64,000 bases of DNA, taken from contig NZ_FOOU01000003.1 of the NCBI RefSeq assembly GCF_900113275.1, positions 124,001 to 188,000 of the forward strand, in the 5' to 3' direction. Of the stretch, positions 52,172 to 62,246 are shown one piece after another. The stretch's first letter is position 1. Every line of letters starts with the position of its first letter. Source of the DNA: Neptunomonas qingdaonensis. Lineage in GTDB: Bacteria > Pseudomonadota > Gammaproteobacteria > Pseudomonadales > Balneatricaceae. The notes beneath the pieces were generated by a model, which was given only the letters and a program-made list of their open reading frames with translations, ran no database searches and had not been told where the DNA came from. A program made the position numbers and the translations under genes.

Positions 52172-53455
52172 ATGCTGGCATTGTTGAAAATAAAAGGCTT
52201 TGTGGCGTTTGTCGGCATTGCCTTTATCAACGCATTTATCGATCTGGGTCATAAAATTATTGTTCAGAATACATTGTTCAAGTCATTTGACGGTTCTGAG
52301 CAGATTGTTTTAACCGCCATTGTTAATGCCCTGATTTTATTGCCATTCGTTCTTCTTTTTTCACCGGCGGGTTATCTATCAGATCGTTTTTCTAAACCCG
52401 CCGTGATGCGTTGGTCGGCCCGGATTGCTATCGTTATCACGTTATTGATCACCTTGAGTTATTATCAGGGCTGGTTTGAAGTAGCGTTCGCCATGACGTT
52501 ATTTTTAGCGTTGCAAAGTTCGCTGTATTCGCCGGCTAAGTATGGATTTATTCGGGAGTTGGTCGGCGTTGACGATTTGGCTGCAGGTAATGCCTGGATA
52601 CAATCGGCGACGATGGTCGCTATTTTGTCGGGTATTGTTGTGTTTTCGTTGCTTTTCGAAACACTGCTTTCTGGTTTGCTGGTTGCCGGTACTGATCCCG
52701 CTCTTATCTTGCAGTATATTGCTCCATTAGGCTGGGTGTTGGTAGCTGCTGCGATACTGCAAGCGGCATTAACACAGCGTTTACCAGATCAGCATACGGC
52801 GCGCACGGAGGTTTCATTTGACTGGCCGGCTTATCGTAGTGCAAAACTCCTGAAACAAAATTTACGATTGATTATCCACTCTAAGCCGATCATTCAATCG
52901 ATAGTGGGTTTATCGGTATTCTGGACCATCAGTCAGATTATGCTGGCGGTTTTTCCCTCTTTTGCCGAAGTCACATTGCAGCAGAACAATACGTTTGTCA
53001 TTCAGGGTGCCATGGCGCTCGCTGGCATCGGTATTATGCTGGGGGCTGTGCTGGTCGGAAAGTTGTCGCCACACCGTATTAACAGAGGACTGATTCCTGT
53101 GGGTGCCGTCGGTGTTGCGCTGGGTGTTATTGCATTACCGTATGTAAGCTCTTTGGCTTGGGCGGCCGCTGACTTTTTATTGATTGGCGTGAGTGGCGCG
53201 TTAATGACGATCCCGTTAAATGCCTTGGTTCAATTTTATGCCCCACAAGACAAGATGGGTAAGGTGCTGGCAGGTAATAACTTTATTCAGAATATAGCGA
53301 TGTTCTCAGGGTTGATTTTAACCGTCATATTTTCGTTGCTGCAATGGAATGAGACCTGGTTACTCTATGGACTCGGAGTATTGGCGTTGGTTGGTGTGAT
53401 TCAGACTTACCCTGTGTACCGCAAATATCATTCAGTGGATGGATATAACGGGTAG
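52172..53455 (+). CDS. LplT-like MFS transporter
   Basis: A 427-residue major facilitator with 12 predicted helices and AGGAGG close to the ATG. N-terminal FINAFIDLGHKIIVQNTLF and LFSPAGYLSDRFSKP are typical of LplT lysophospholipid flippases and of the MFS part of Aas fusions; FALQSSLYSPAKYGFIRELVG-type motif (here LQSSLYSPAKYGFIRELVG) is diagnostic. In E. coli lplT precedes aas; here no acyl-ACP synthetase follows, so the acylation partner must be elsewhere. Transport of lysophospholipids across the inner membrane is inferred. Confidence 0.82.
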   Translation: MLALLKIKGFVAFVGIAFINAFIDLGHKIIVQNTLFKSFDGSEQIVLTAIVNALILLPFVLLFSPAGYLSDRFSKPAVMRWSARIAIVITLLITLSYYQGWFEVAFAMTLFLALQSSLYSPAKYGFIRELVGVDDLAAGNAWIQSATMVAILSGIVVFSLLFETLLSGLLVAGTDPALILQYIAPLGWVLVAAAILQAALTQRLPDQHTARTEVSFDWPAYRSAKLLKQNLRLIIHSKPIIQSIVGLSVFWTISQIMLAVFPSFAEVTLQQNNTFVIQGAMALAGIGIMLGAVLVGKLSPHRINRGLIPVGAVGVALGVIALPYVSSLAWAAADFLLIGVSGALMTIPLNALVQFYAPQDKMGKVLAGNNFIQNIAMFSGLILTVIFSLLQWNETWLLYGLGVLALVGVIQTYPVYRKYHSVDGYNG

Positions 53456-53537
53456 GCAAGCCATCCAAATCTATGCATAATAACTGACTAGATTACTTGG
53501 TTATTAGCGATCAAGCCGTTTTACAGTGGAGAGAATA

Positions 53538-54377
53538 ATGCAAGCACCGGCAAAAGCTTCGGGTTTATCAGGGGTAAAATACATCATCGCCATTGCGTCC
53601 GGTAAAGGCGGCGTCGGTAAATCAACGACGACAGCGAATCTGGCATTGGCCTTACAAGCTCAAGGTATGAAGGTCGGGGTATTGGATGCCGATATCTATG
53701 GCCCAAGTCAGGGTATGATGCTGGGAATACCTTCCGGCACCCGGCCTCAACCTGTCGGTGACAATGGTATGAAGCCTGTGATTGTGCATGGCCTGCAGGT
53801 GATGTCTATCAGTCTTATGATTGATGAAAATACACCGATGGTATGGCGTGGCCCGATGGCAAGTGGTGCCTTGCAGCAGTTGGTGACTCAGACGCAATGG
53901 GAAAATCTTGATTTCCTGTTGATCGATATGCCGCCCGGAACCGGCGACATACAGCTGACATTGGCGCAGAAAGTAGCGGTTGATGGTGCAGTGATTGTCA
54001 CGACGCCTCAGGATATTGCTTTGCTGGATGCTAAAAGGGGTATCGAAATGTTCCGTAAAGTGGATATTCCTGTATTGGGTATCGTGGAGAATATGAGCAC
54101 GCATATCTGCAGTCAGTGTGGGCATGAGGAGCATATTTTCGGTGCGGGCGGCGGGGAGCGTATTGCGCGTGACTACGATACTGAATTGCTGGGCTGTTTG
54201 CCGTTGACGCTGGAAATCTGCCAGCAGGCTGATTCCGGAAATCCGACGGTTGCCGCAGATCCGGATGGGGCTGTTTCACTGATCTATGGTGATATCGCAA
54301 AACAGCTGATGAGTAAAGTTGAGCGCCAATCAGGTAGTGCTGCAAAAGTTCCGCAGATCAATATTGTTGAAGATTAA
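53538..54377 (+). CDS. apbC: Mrp/ApbC-type iron-sulfur cluster carrier ATPase
   Basis: A 279-residue Mrp/NBP35 P-loop ATPase that carries Fe-S clusters. ATG at 53538 is preferred over GTG at 53526, with GGAGAG upstream. Deviant Walker A SGKGGVGKST (21-30), LLIDMPPGTGDIQLTLAQ and the cluster-binding CSQCG near residue 194 are visible. It lacks the N-terminal MIP18-like domain of longer ApbC proteins. A terminator follows directly, so it is not in the dcd operon. Confidence 0.92.
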   Translation: MQAPAKASGLSGVKYIIAIASGKGGVGKSTTTANLALALQAQGMKVGVLDADIYGPSQGMMLGIPSGTRPQPVGDNGMKPVIVHGLQVMSISLMIDENTPMVWRGPMASGALQQLVTQTQWENLDFLLIDMPPGTGDIQLTLAQKVAVDGAVIVTTPQDIALLDAKRGIEMFRKVDIPVLGIVENMSTHICSQCGHEEHIFGAGGGERIARDYDTELLGCLPLTLEICQQADSGNPTVAADPDGAVSLIYGDIAKQLMSKVERQSGSAAKVPQINIVED

Positions 54378-54403
54378 GCGCTGACTTGAATCAATAACCC
54401 CTT

Positions 54404-54438
54404 AGCCGTATTTTCTATCAGATAAATGCGGCTTTTTT
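54404..54438 (+). terminator. Intrinsic terminator after apbC
   Basis: AGCCGTATTT (54404-54413) pairs with AAATGCGGCT (54424-54433) with one G-T wobble; the T run extends to 54438. A TATAAT (54452-54457) just beyond may be the -10 of dcd. Confidence 0.8.
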
Positions 54439-54492
54439 GTCTGAAAAATACTATAATTGGCCGCTTTAATTTTTTATTTTGCGGAAGGTGTG

Positions 54493-55059
54493 ATGGGCAT
54501 TAAATCAGATAGCTGGATTCGCCGTATGGCGCAGGAACATGAGATGATCTCTCCTTTCGAATCTCAACAGGTTCGTACTTCTGCAAACGGCGGTATTGTC
54601 TCTTATGGCACCTCAAGCTATGGCTATGATGTTCGTTGTGCAAATGAGTTTAAAATCTTTACGAACATCAACTCTACCATTGTTGACCCTAAAGATTTTG
54701 ATGAGGGCAGCTTCGTCGATGTACAGTCGGATGTCTGTATTATCCCGCCAAATTCATTTGCTTTGGCGCGTACGGTTGAGTATTTCAAAATCCCACGTGA
54801 TGTGTTGACTATCTGTTTAGGTAAAAGCACCTATGCGCGCTGTGGTATTATCGTTAATGTCACGCCCTTAGAGCCTGAGTGGGAAGGGCATGTCACGTTG
54901 GAGTTTTCTAACACAACCCCATTGCCTGCCAAAATATACGCTAATGAAGGTATTGCTCAGATGTTGTTTCTCGGTGCCGATGAAGTATGTGAAACATCTT
55001 ATCGTGACCGTAACGGTAAATATCAGGGACAGACTGGCGTAGTGGTGCCTCGTACCTGA
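54493..55059 (+). CDS. dcd: dCTP deaminase
   Basis: Converts dCTP to dUTP for dTMP synthesis. ATG at 54493 ([16 protein letters not shown]) follows GGAAGG; the open frame before it has no ribosome site. The 188-residue product has [12 protein letters not shown], the catalytic-site motif [24 protein letters not shown] (core [17 protein letters not shown], with the key Glu) and GIAQMLF, plus C-terminal [18 protein letters not shown]. The stop codon overlaps the next gene by one base. Confidence 0.96.
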   Translation: MGIKSDSWIRRMAQEHEMISPFESQQVRTSANGGIVSYGTSSYGYDVRCANEFKIFTNINSTIVDPKDFDEGSFVDVQSDVCIIPPNSFALARTVEYFKIPRDVLTICLGKSTYARCGIIVNVTPLEPEWEGHVTLEFSNTTPLPAKIYANEGIAQMLFLGADEVCETSYRDRNGKYQGQTGVVVPRT

Positions 55060-55703
55060 TGATGCAGCATCATAAGAAAAGTATAGAAGATTTCTGGCAG
55101 CAACTGGAGTTGACCATCGATCAGCTGCTAAGTAGTCGCCAGGATAATCAGTTTGATGCGGATAGCTTGCTGTCTGAGTACCGCAGCACCTTACATAAAA
55201 TTGATGAAAACCTCACATTCCATTTTGAACGTGATGAAGATGATGGGCCTGTCGAAATGATTTTCGGTTGTGATGGTTACCCTGAGTCGATTCACTCAGT
55301 ATTGAGCTTGGTAGGCGCCGCACCGGCTCTGAATGGTATTCGCTTTACGGCTTTCAATCATCGTTATGATCCCATTCCAAACTATATCAATGTGGCAGAT
55401 GAAGTCTGTGAGCTGTCCGATTATTGGTATTCTTTGCATTCCATCGAGAATAAGCTTCACCTTACCATCTATATGCATGATGTTTCATTTATGCTGGATA
55501 TTGATCCGAGAGTAGAGGCAGTGATGATTTTTCTGGATGCGTTGATCGGTGAGTTTGAGCTGATGACCCGCGTCTGGTCGCTGGATTGGCTGGAGCTTCC
55601 TGAAGATCCGGTTGATTTTCATCTGAGGCCATTGTCGGAACTGCGCGAAGGTTTTGATCAGCTAAAACACGCGGTATCACCTATCGGTATCACTATTCAC
55701 TGA
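55059..55703 (+). CDS. Unrecognised protein coupled to dcd
   Basis: A 214-residue soluble, strongly acidic protein. The ATG at 55059 overlaps the dcd stop, and a second ATG follows at once. It has no signal peptide or membrane segment. N-terminal 50 residues are helical, the middle alternates strands with aromatic residues (FHFERDEDDGPVEMIFGCDG) and a helix (PRVEAVMIFLDALIGEFEL) closes the fold. I do not recognise a family; the pattern resembles small proteins that measure or protect other proteins in the cytoplasm, but that is a guess. Confidence 0.7.
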   Translation: MMQHHKKSIEDFWQQLELTIDQLLSSRQDNQFDADSLLSEYRSTLHKIDENLTFHFERDEDDGPVEMIFGCDGYPESIHSVLSLVGAAPALNGIRFTAFNHRYDPIPNYINVADEVCELSDYWYSLHSIENKLHLTIYMHDVSFMLDIDPRVEAVMIFLDALIGEFELMTRVWSLDWLELPEDPVDFHLRPLSELREGFDQLKHAVSPIGITIH

Positions 55704-55828
55704 TTTTCCCTTCATTGATTCTATTGTTATTCACTACTAGTAGTCTGCAAGCGAATGATGTGACTAAACTTCGTCCGCTGGTTGTGATTCAATGACATTA
55801 AGACCATTTACTATTTTGAGAAGTCTGC

Positions 55829-56629
55829 ATGAGCCAAACACTGAGCGATATTCTGGAGCTTGTTCGTAAAGAGTATCTACAACGAATGGATGCTAGTCAT
55901 TTTGCTCAGCCATTTTTGACAGCAGAAAAGTTATGTCATGAAAAGCTCTACCTGGATACTGATCTTTTAGCGCGAATTGTCAGTGAAGATCCAACCTTGC
56001 TGGCAACCAGAGCGAGTGATTTAATTGCAGATCCAAAGGAAAGAGATAATCCCGCGGTGGGTGCGATTATCAGTAGTAATATTGTTATGGCTGCATTAGA
56101 AAGCCTGTTGGCGCTGGCGGTTGGCAATAAATGGCTGGATGTTGATAAAGATGGGCACATTCTGGTTGAAGAAGCTGAGTTGAATCCGCATCGTAATTAT
56201 GCAGTGACTGCTGACTATAGTCAGTCTGCTACCGCTACAAAAAATCTCAGCAAAAAGGGTGCTAGTCTGTTAACCAAGATTTTTCAGGCTGCCGAGAGTG
56301 AGTTTCTTGAGCTGTTAGATAGCGAAGTGCACGATGCTTATCAGTTAGCGCTTCAGGTATCCGGGAACTACGCCATTTTTTCACCTGAAGATATCGCGCC
56401 CTTAATTGCCGAGAACCCACTGCTGCTTGGGCTGAGGCCGGATGAAATGGTCGATGAAGAGTTATTTGAAGGGGATCCGCCGGCGGGCATTATTATTAGT
56501 GGGCATTTGACACATATTTTATTGGATCAGTTATTAGAACTGGCCGAAGAAAAAGGTGCATTAGCGCAGGATGGAGCAGGTCATATCATTCTGCCTGAGG
56601 GTGACGATGATAATCCGATTATCCACTAA
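55829..56629 (+). CDS. Unrecognised cytoplasmic protein with internal duplication
   Basis: A 266-residue acidic protein without signal or membrane segments. It contains two similar halves: LARIVSEDPTLLATRASDLI with AIISSNIVMAALESLLALA and WLDVDKDGHI, repeated as IAPLIAENPLLLGLRPDEMV with GIIISGHLTHILLDQLLELA and ALAQDGAGHI. The two units (about 45-120 and 180-255) flank a linker (SQSATATKNLSKKG). The D-rich DVDKDGHI looks like a calcium loop but is too short for an EF-hand in the second copy. Family not recognised. Terminator follows. Confidence 0.65.
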   Translation: MSQTLSDILELVRKEYLQRMDASHFAQPFLTAEKLCHEKLYLDTDLLARIVSEDPTLLATRASDLIADPKERDNPAVGAIISSNIVMAALESLLALAVGNKWLDVDKDGHILVEEAELNPHRNYAVTADYSQSATATKNLSKKGASLLTKIFQAAESEFLELLDSEVHDAYQLALQVSGNYAIFSPEDIAPLIAENPLLLGLRPDEMVDEELFEGDPPAGIIISGHLTHILLDQLLELAEEKGALAQDGAGHIILPEGDDDNPIIH

Positions 56630-56714
56630 GGCTAGGGCGGGCTGATCGTCTGTTACGCGCTGTCTTGTTGACATTGAGCTTACATCTAAAGCCCGTTTAT
56701 AAAAGCCCGGATAT

Positions 56715-56760
56715 AAAAAAGCCCGATTTTATGGGGTCACTTCATTTCCCGGGCTTTTTT
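56715..56760. terminator. Bidirectional terminator before tolC end
   Basis: AAAAAAGCCCG (56715-56725) and CGGGCTTTTTT (56750-56760) form a perfect 11-bp stem with A/T runs at both edges. It serves the unrecognised gene on + and the efflux operon on -. Confidence 0.85.
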
Positions 56761-56796
56761 ATGGATCCTGTTTTATTGAACCTTCTGTTGTGAAGC

Positions 56797-58098
56797 TTAC
56801 CCTTGAATGATGAGCCAGTTGTCTAAACTTGTCAGGTCTTCAGGGCTGAGTGTGCCTATTTGTTGTTTAAAGGTGAATAGGTTAAGCACATAGTCAAATC
56901 GGGCATTAGCGTAGTCACGTTTTGCGGCATACAGAGCTTGTTCCGCTGCCAGCACATCAACAACGTTTCGTGTTCCTACCGCAAAGCCTTCACTGGTGGC
57001 ATCCAGAGCTGCCTGGCTGGAGATAATGCTTTGCTGGCGGGCGAAAACGCTGAGTACGTTAGTTTTAACATTACGTAATAAACTACGTGTCGCTTGCTTA
57101 ACAGCGCGCTCAGTGTCTTCATAGGTTTGCATCGAGACATCCATCTGAGCGTATGCCTGACGGGTTCTGGAGCTGGTCGAACCGCCTTGATAAAGTGGTA
57201 GGCTAAAGCTTAGGCCAATAATCTTACTTTCGGTCCAGTCATTGCTGGTGGATGTTCCCTTATCCTGATCATATGTGGCATTAAGGTCGAGGGTCGGCAG
57301 ATGTCCTGACTTCGCAATTTGAGCGCTTTTTCGCGCAACTTCAATGTCTGATTTAACCAGTTGTAATCCGATGTTTCCAGTCAGCGCTTTTGTTAACCAA
57401 CTGTCAGGATCCGCAGGTGATACTTCCTGAATAGGGTACTCCGGACTGAGGAGATCTGTTTGGGTGATGGTTTCACCTGTCAGACGTTCCAGTGCTTCAT
57501 AACTGTTGTCGAGTGCCCCTTCCGCTTCGATCAGACTGACTCTGGCATTATCATAAGAGGCTTGCGCCTCATGCACATCGGTAATCGCAATCAGGCCCAC
57601 TTCAAATTGAGCATTCACCTGATCCAAACGACGTTTGATGGCGCGTTCCTGAGATTCGGCGGTTTCCAGATTGCTTTTGGCACGTAACACATTCAGATAC
57701 GTATCTATCGATTGAAGAATAAGATTCTGTTGTGCCAGATCAAAACGTAACTGTGCCTGTTCGTCCAGTGTTTCTCCCTGCTGATAAGTGAACCAGCGAG
57801 CCGCTGAGAATACAGGCTGAACCAGGCTGACAGTGTAGCCGTGGTTATTAAACGATGTGCTATCCGAATCAGTGTAGCTGGTGTTAGCTGTTGCAACGAT
57901 GTTCGGTAGCAATCCGCCGCGCGCCTGAGGCAAGGCCTCTTTGTTAACACGGTACGTTGCTTCAGCAATTTTCAGTTGTGCATCGTTGTCGAGTGCTTTG
58001 TAATAGATCTCTTGAAGTGATCCAGCACTGACAAGTGTTGCTGAGCTACATAATCCGGCAAACATGGCCGCACGAATGGCGTATGATATAAATTTCAT
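56797..58098 (-). CDS. tolC: TolC family outer-membrane efflux channel
   Basis: A 433-residue outer-membrane factor with signal peptide (ending ATLVSAGSL). Two OEP repeats: residues 25-215 and 230-425. The motifs YLNVLRAKSNLETAESQ and VGLIAITDVHEAQASYDNARVSLIEAEGAL (core GLIAITDVHEAQASYDNARV), and VGTRNVVDVLAAEQALYAAK are classic TolC helical turns. As the last gene of the tetR-adaptor-RND operon it should form the exit duct of this pump and perhaps serve others. Confidence 0.93.
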   Translation of the reverse strand: MKFISYAIRAAMFAGLCSSATLVSAGSLQEIYYKALDNDAQLKIAEATYRVNKEALPQARGGLLPNIVATANTSYTDSDSTSFNNHGYTVSLVQPVFSAARWFTYQQGETLDEQAQLRFDLAQQNLILQSIDTYLNVLRAKSNLETAESQERAIKRRLDQVNAQFEVGLIAITDVHEAQASYDNARVSLIEAEGALDNSYEALERLTGETITQTDLLSPEYPIQEVSPADPDSWLTKALTGNIGLQLVKSDIEVARKSAQIAKSGHLPTLDLNATYDQDKGTSTSNDWTESKIIGLSFSLPLYQGGSTSSRTRQAYAQMDVSMQTYEDTERAVKQATRSLLRNVKTNVLSVFARQQSIISSQAALDATSEGFAVGTRNVVDVLAAEQALYAAKRDYANARFDYVLNLFTFKQQIGTLSPEDLTSLDNWLIIQG

Positions 58099-58109
58099 TA
58101 AGCTAGTCC

Positions 58110-61100
58110 TTACTGTCGAGATTCGGCATATTCTTGTTCAATAGTATTTGGGCGGCGTTTACCCAGGAAGTTGTATACAGTAGGTATGACAAATAGCGTC
58201 ATTAACGTACCGAAGAGCATTCCCCCCACAATAATCCAGCCTATCTGTTGGCGCGATTCTGCACCTGCACCTGTGGCCCATGCTAATGGCAGTGTTCCCA
58301 GTACCATGGCGCCGGTTGTCATTAGTATAGGACGTAATCGCAAAGTTGCAGATTTCATAACGGCATCACGGACTTGATAGCCTTGTTCTTGTAGCTGATT
58401 CGCAAATTCTACGATTAGGATACCATGTTTAGCAATCAAGCCAATCAGGGTGATGATGCCTATCTGACTATAAATACTGATAGATCCCCCAGAGTAATAA
58501 AGAGCAAAAAGTGCGCCACAAATAGCAGGTGGCACTGAAAGCAAAATTATAAACGGATTTTTAAAGCTTTCGAACTGGGCTGCAAGAATTAAGAATATAA
58601 AAACCAGTGCCAGAATGAAGGTTGTTTGCAATCCGTCGCTTGAGTCTTTGAACTCGCGTGACTGCCCGCCATAGTCAGCGCTGGCCTCAGGTGCAACTTC
58701 TTGCAGTGTGCTTTCAAGGAATGTGAGTGCTTCACCAATACTAAAACCAGGCGCTAGCATTGCTTGTAGTTTCACCGCTTTAACTTTATCGAAGTGATTT
58801 AGTTCGCGAGGCGCTACCGTCTCGCGTACATTCGTCAAGTTTGACATCTGAATCATGTCACCGTTGTCACTTCGAACGTATAGCTCAGAAAGGTCGGCGG
58901 GGTTGTTGCGTTGCGATTTTTCGACCTGAACGATCACATCGTATTGATCGCCATCTTTCTTAAAGCGAGTGACATTACGACCGGCAACATAGCTTTCCAG
59001 CGTGCGGCCAATTCGCTCAACGGGTACGCCTGTTTCGGAGGCTTTATTGCGGTCTATATCGATCTGTAGCTCAGGTTTATTCAGCTTGAGATCGGTGTCA
59101 GGCTGAACAAACATTGGGTTCTGGTAGACTTTTGCCAGTAACTTGTCGGTAATTATCTTCAAATCATCGTAAGTACCATTAGATTTGATAATAAATTCAA
59201 CCGGGCGAGAAATAATACTTTGGCCGAGTGAAGGCATATTCATGGCAAATGACATGTTGCCTGTGACACCACCATAGAGTTGAGGTGTGAGTTCAGCGGC
59301 TATTTCTTGTTGTTTACGGCTACGCTCATCCCATGATTTTAGTCCCAGAAACGACAATGAGTTTGTTTCAGAAGGGAAGCCTACTACGGTGAAATAGCGG
59401 TTCTGTTCAGGGACGGTTGAAATGATGCGCTCAACACCTTTAGAGTAGCGATTTACATAATCAACAGATGAGCCATCGGGGTTGATTGAGAATGTCATTA
59501 TCGTGCCGCGGTCTTCTACGGGTGCTAGTTCTTTTGGCAGTTGATCATAAAAATACCATGCGCCATAAGTGCTACCAATCATTATGATTACTGCGACGAA
59601 GCTATAGCGTAGTAACAGTCCGAGTAAGCGTTGGTAGCCCTGGGTAATAGCGTTTAAAAAGCTTTCTATCAGGTTAAATACAAAAGAATGTTTCTTGTCA
59701 TGCTTTAGCATGCGAGAGCTCATCATGGGCGATAGACTCAAGGCAATAAAACCCGAAATGAGTACAGCGCCTGCCAGTGTCATAGAAAACTCGGTAAAGA
59801 GTTTTCCTGTCCTGCCCGGAGTCATGGCGACAGGAACATAGACAGCAACCAGTGTCATTGTGGTTGCCACAATGGCAAAACCAACTTCACGGCTACCGAT
59901 GAAGGCGGCTTTAATCGGAGACATACCTTCTTCTACATGCCGGTAGATGTTTTCCAGCATGATGATCGCATCATCGACAACCAGCCCGATCGCGAGAACC
60001 ATAGCGAGCAAGGTTAGTGTGTTTACCGAGTAGTCGAGCGCATACATGATGGAAAAAGCACCAATCAGCGATAAAGGGATGGTCACTATTGGGATTAACG
60101 TAGCCCGCAGGTTTCTTAAGAAAAAGAAGATAACAATAATAACCAGAATGCCGGCTTCGATCAGCGTAGTGAAAACGGAGTCGATGGATGCCTGGATAAA
60201 TATAGAAGAATCATAGGCAATATTAACTTGCATGCCTTCAGGCAGAATCTGTTTGATCCGTTCCATTTCGGCTTTCACACCGTTGGATACATCCAGTGGG
60301 TTAGCCGTTGATTGTTTAATCACGCCCATAGCGACAGCATTCTTGCCTTTAAAGCGGCCAATGATGCGCTCAGATTCAGGCGCGATCTCTACGCGAGCAA
60401 CATCTTTAATGCGAATAGGATAGCTGTCATCATTACGAATAATAACGGATTCAAATTGGGCAATGGTATTCAGGTCACTGTTGGTTAGTACACTGAATTC
60501 GCGTTCCGTACTTTCTATGCGGCCTGCAGGCACTTCCAGATTCTGCGCCCGCAGTGCTGTTTCAATATCACCTGGTGTCAGGCTGTATGAGGTTAAGCGG
60601 TCTGGATCGAGCCATATGCGCATAGAGTAACGTCGCTCACCCACAATCCGAACACTGGCGACGCCTTGAATCGTTTGTAAAGGATCTTTGACGCGACGGT
60701 CTGCGAAATCAGATACTTCCATAGGTGAGTGACGGTCAGAGGAAAATGCCAGCCAGATAATAGGTTGTGCATCCGCTTCTGATTTTGCAACAATCGGTTC
60801 ATCAATATCATCGGGTAGGGCGCCACGTACACGTCCAACGCGGTCGCGAACATCGCTTGCCGCCGCATCCGGATCTCTATCCAGTTTAAAGTTGATCGTA
60901 ATCTGACTCTTCTCAGACCGGCTTATGGAGGTCATGAAATCTATGCCTTCAATACCTGAAAGAGAGTCTTCTATTATTTGCGTTACCTGTGTCTCGATAA
61001 TCGATGCACTGGCGCCGGCATAATTGGTTTCTACCGTAATGACGGGGACATCAATTTTTGGGTATTCCCGCACGGTCAGGCGGTCGTAAGAAATAACACC

Positions 61101-61172
61101 CAATAGCAAGAGTAGCAGGCTCATCACAATGGCCAGTACGGGTCGCCTTATGCTTATATCAGATAAAACCAT
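58110..61172 (-). CDS. RND family multidrug efflux permease
   Basis: A 1020-residue inner-membrane transporter of the HAE-1 RND family, 11 bases before tolC. Twelve helices flank two large periplasmic loops. N-terminal MVLSDISIRRPVLAIVMSLL, the proton-relay pair in GLVVDDAIIMLEN near residue 400 and C-terminal GIITLIGLIAKHGILIVEFA (core GLIAKHGILIVEFAN) are standard. Somewhat shorter than AcrB (1049), closest by eye to the MexF/MdtB-like group. Substrates are unknown. It works with the adaptor encoded just upstream. Confidence 0.92.
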   Translation of the reverse strand: MVLSDISIRRPVLAIVMSLLLLLLGVISYDRLTVREYPKIDVPVITVETNYAGASASIIETQVTQIIEDSLSGIEGIDFMTSISRSEKSQITINFKLDRDPDAAASDVRDRVGRVRGALPDDIDEPIVAKSEADAQPIIWLAFSSDRHSPMEVSDFADRRVKDPLQTIQGVASVRIVGERRYSMRIWLDPDRLTSYSLTPGDIETALRAQNLEVPAGRIESTEREFSVLTNSDLNTIAQFESVIIRNDDSYPIRIKDVARVEIAPESERIIGRFKGKNAVAMGVIKQSTANPLDVSNGVKAEMERIKQILPEGMQVNIAYDSSIFIQASIDSVFTTLIEAGILVIIVIFFFLRNLRATLIPIVTIPLSLIGAFSIMYALDYSVNTLTLLAMVLAIGLVVDDAIIMLENIYRHVEEGMSPIKAAFIGSREVGFAIVATTMTLVAVYVPVAMTPGRTGKLFTEFSMTLAGAVLISGFIALSLSPMMSSRMLKHDKKHSFVFNLIESFLNAITQGYQRLLGLLLRYSFVAVIIMIGSTYGAWYFYDQLPKELAPVEDRGTIMTFSINPDGSSVDYVNRYSKGVERIISTVPEQNRYFTVVGFPSETNSLSFLGLKSWDERSRKQQEIAAELTPQLYGGVTGNMSFAMNMPSLGQSIISRPVEFIIKSNGTYDDLKIITDKLLAKVYQNPMFVQPDTDLKLNKPELQIDIDRNKASETGVPVERIGRTLESYVAGRNVTRFKKDGDQYDVIVQVEKSQRNNPADLSELYVRSDNGDMIQMSNLTNVRETVAPRELNHFDKVKAVKLQAMLAPGFSIGEALTFLESTLQEVAPEASADYGGQSREFKDSSDGLQTTFILALVFIFLILAAQFESFKNPFIILLSVPPAICGALFALYYSGGSISIYSQIGIITLIGLIAKHGILIVEFANQLQEQGYQVRDAVMKSATLRLRPILMTTGAMVLGTLPLAWATGAGAESRQQIGWIIVGGMLFGTLMTLFVIPTVYNFLGKRRPNTIEQEYAESRQ

Positions 61173-61178
61173 GAGCTA

Positions 61179-62243
61179 TTAGCCTTCCTGTTGAGCCGTT
61201 TTTTGGGGTTTTGGAAACAAAGGAGTAATCGGCATACCCGGACGTAGTTTCATGTGTCCTGCGGTTACAATCACATCACCTGCTTGTAAACCGGTTAGAA
61301 TCTGGACCTGCCCATTTTGCCGGTCACCTAATGTCACGGGTGCCATCGCTACGGTGTTGTTTTCATCCATGCGCATCACTAAAAAGGTGTTGTTGTTTGG
61401 AATGATGGCTTCTTCGGGAACTAGGAGGGCATTATCGTCTGAACCAAGCGAAACCTGGATAGTCGCGAATAACCCGGGGCGTAATTGTCCCGCTTCATTA
61501 TCAATTCGCGCTTTCACTTTGACGCTGTGGCTACGCGGGTCAATGGTCGGGGATATCGCATAAATCTCACCAGAGAAAGGGGTGTCTGGATATGCGGCAA
61601 CCAATAATGATACGCTCTGGCCGTTTTTAATTTGAGACAATACTGTCTCAGGTAAGCTGAATTCGACTTTCATCTGTTCAATATCGGATAACGTTACAAG
61701 ATCCTGCCCTGCCGTTACGTAATCACCAGGGCCTACATTGCGTAAGCCTATGGCACCGCTGAAAGGCGCTTTAATCGTCATTTTTCTAAGCAAAGTTTTG
61801 GCAACTTCGAGCTGTGCTTCGTCAACGCGTAACTGAGCCAGCGTGGTATCTCTGTCGTTTTCAGACCCCACGCGTTTTTTCAAGAGTTTTTCAGCACGTT
61901 TGAATTCATTCAGGCTTAAATTAACCCGTGCTTGCGCTTGAGCGACTTCTGCGCGATATGAGTCTGCGTTAAGCTCAAATAGGACATCACCTTTGCTAGC
62001 CTGTTGGCTTTCTTCAAACAGGATTTTGTTAATCAAGCCACTTTGCTCCGGACGAATAATCACACTCTCGCGTGCTTCAAGCGTGCCTACTGCTTTGAGT
62101 GTGCGGGTTAAGGTGGAGGCTTCGACTTTGACAACTTCCGCAGGAAGACCCTGGGGCTTATCGACTGCGGCTGCCAGCAAAGGAGTTGAAGACATTAAGA
62201 GTATCAGTGTGGGTGCTAGCCACTGTTTTTTAAGTGTGATCAT
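61179..62243 (-). CDS. RND efflux periplasmic adaptor subunit
   Basis: A 354-residue membrane-fusion protein with a cleavable signal peptide (ends SSTPLLAAA) and no lipobox. It shows lipoyl-like segments (VIIRPEQSGLINKILFEESQQASKGDVLFEL core GLINKILFEESQQASKGDVL; ITIKAPFSGAIGLRNVGPGDYV core KAPFSGAIGLRNVGPGDYV), a helical hairpin and a C-terminal beta-barrel ending in RPGMPITP. It bridges the RND permease and TolC. First structural gene after the regulator, with three bases between them. Confidence 0.92.
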   Translation of the reverse strand: MITLKKQWLAPTLILLMSSTPLLAAAVDKPQGLPAEVVKVEASTLTRTLKAVGTLEARESVIIRPEQSGLINKILFEESQQASKGDVLFELNADSYRAEVAQAQARVNLSLNEFKRAEKLLKKRVGSENDRDTTLAQLRVDEAQLEVAKTLLRKMTIKAPFSGAIGLRNVGPGDYVTAGQDLVTLSDIEQMKVEFSLPETVLSQIKNGQSVSLLVAAYPDTPFSGEIYAISPTIDPRSHSVKVKARIDNEAGQLRPGLFATIQVSLGSDDNALLVPEEAIIPNNNTFLVMRMDENNTVAMAPVTLGDRQNGQVQILTGLQAGDVIVTAGHMKLRPGMPITPLFPKPQKTAQQEG

Positions 62244-62246
62244 GGG

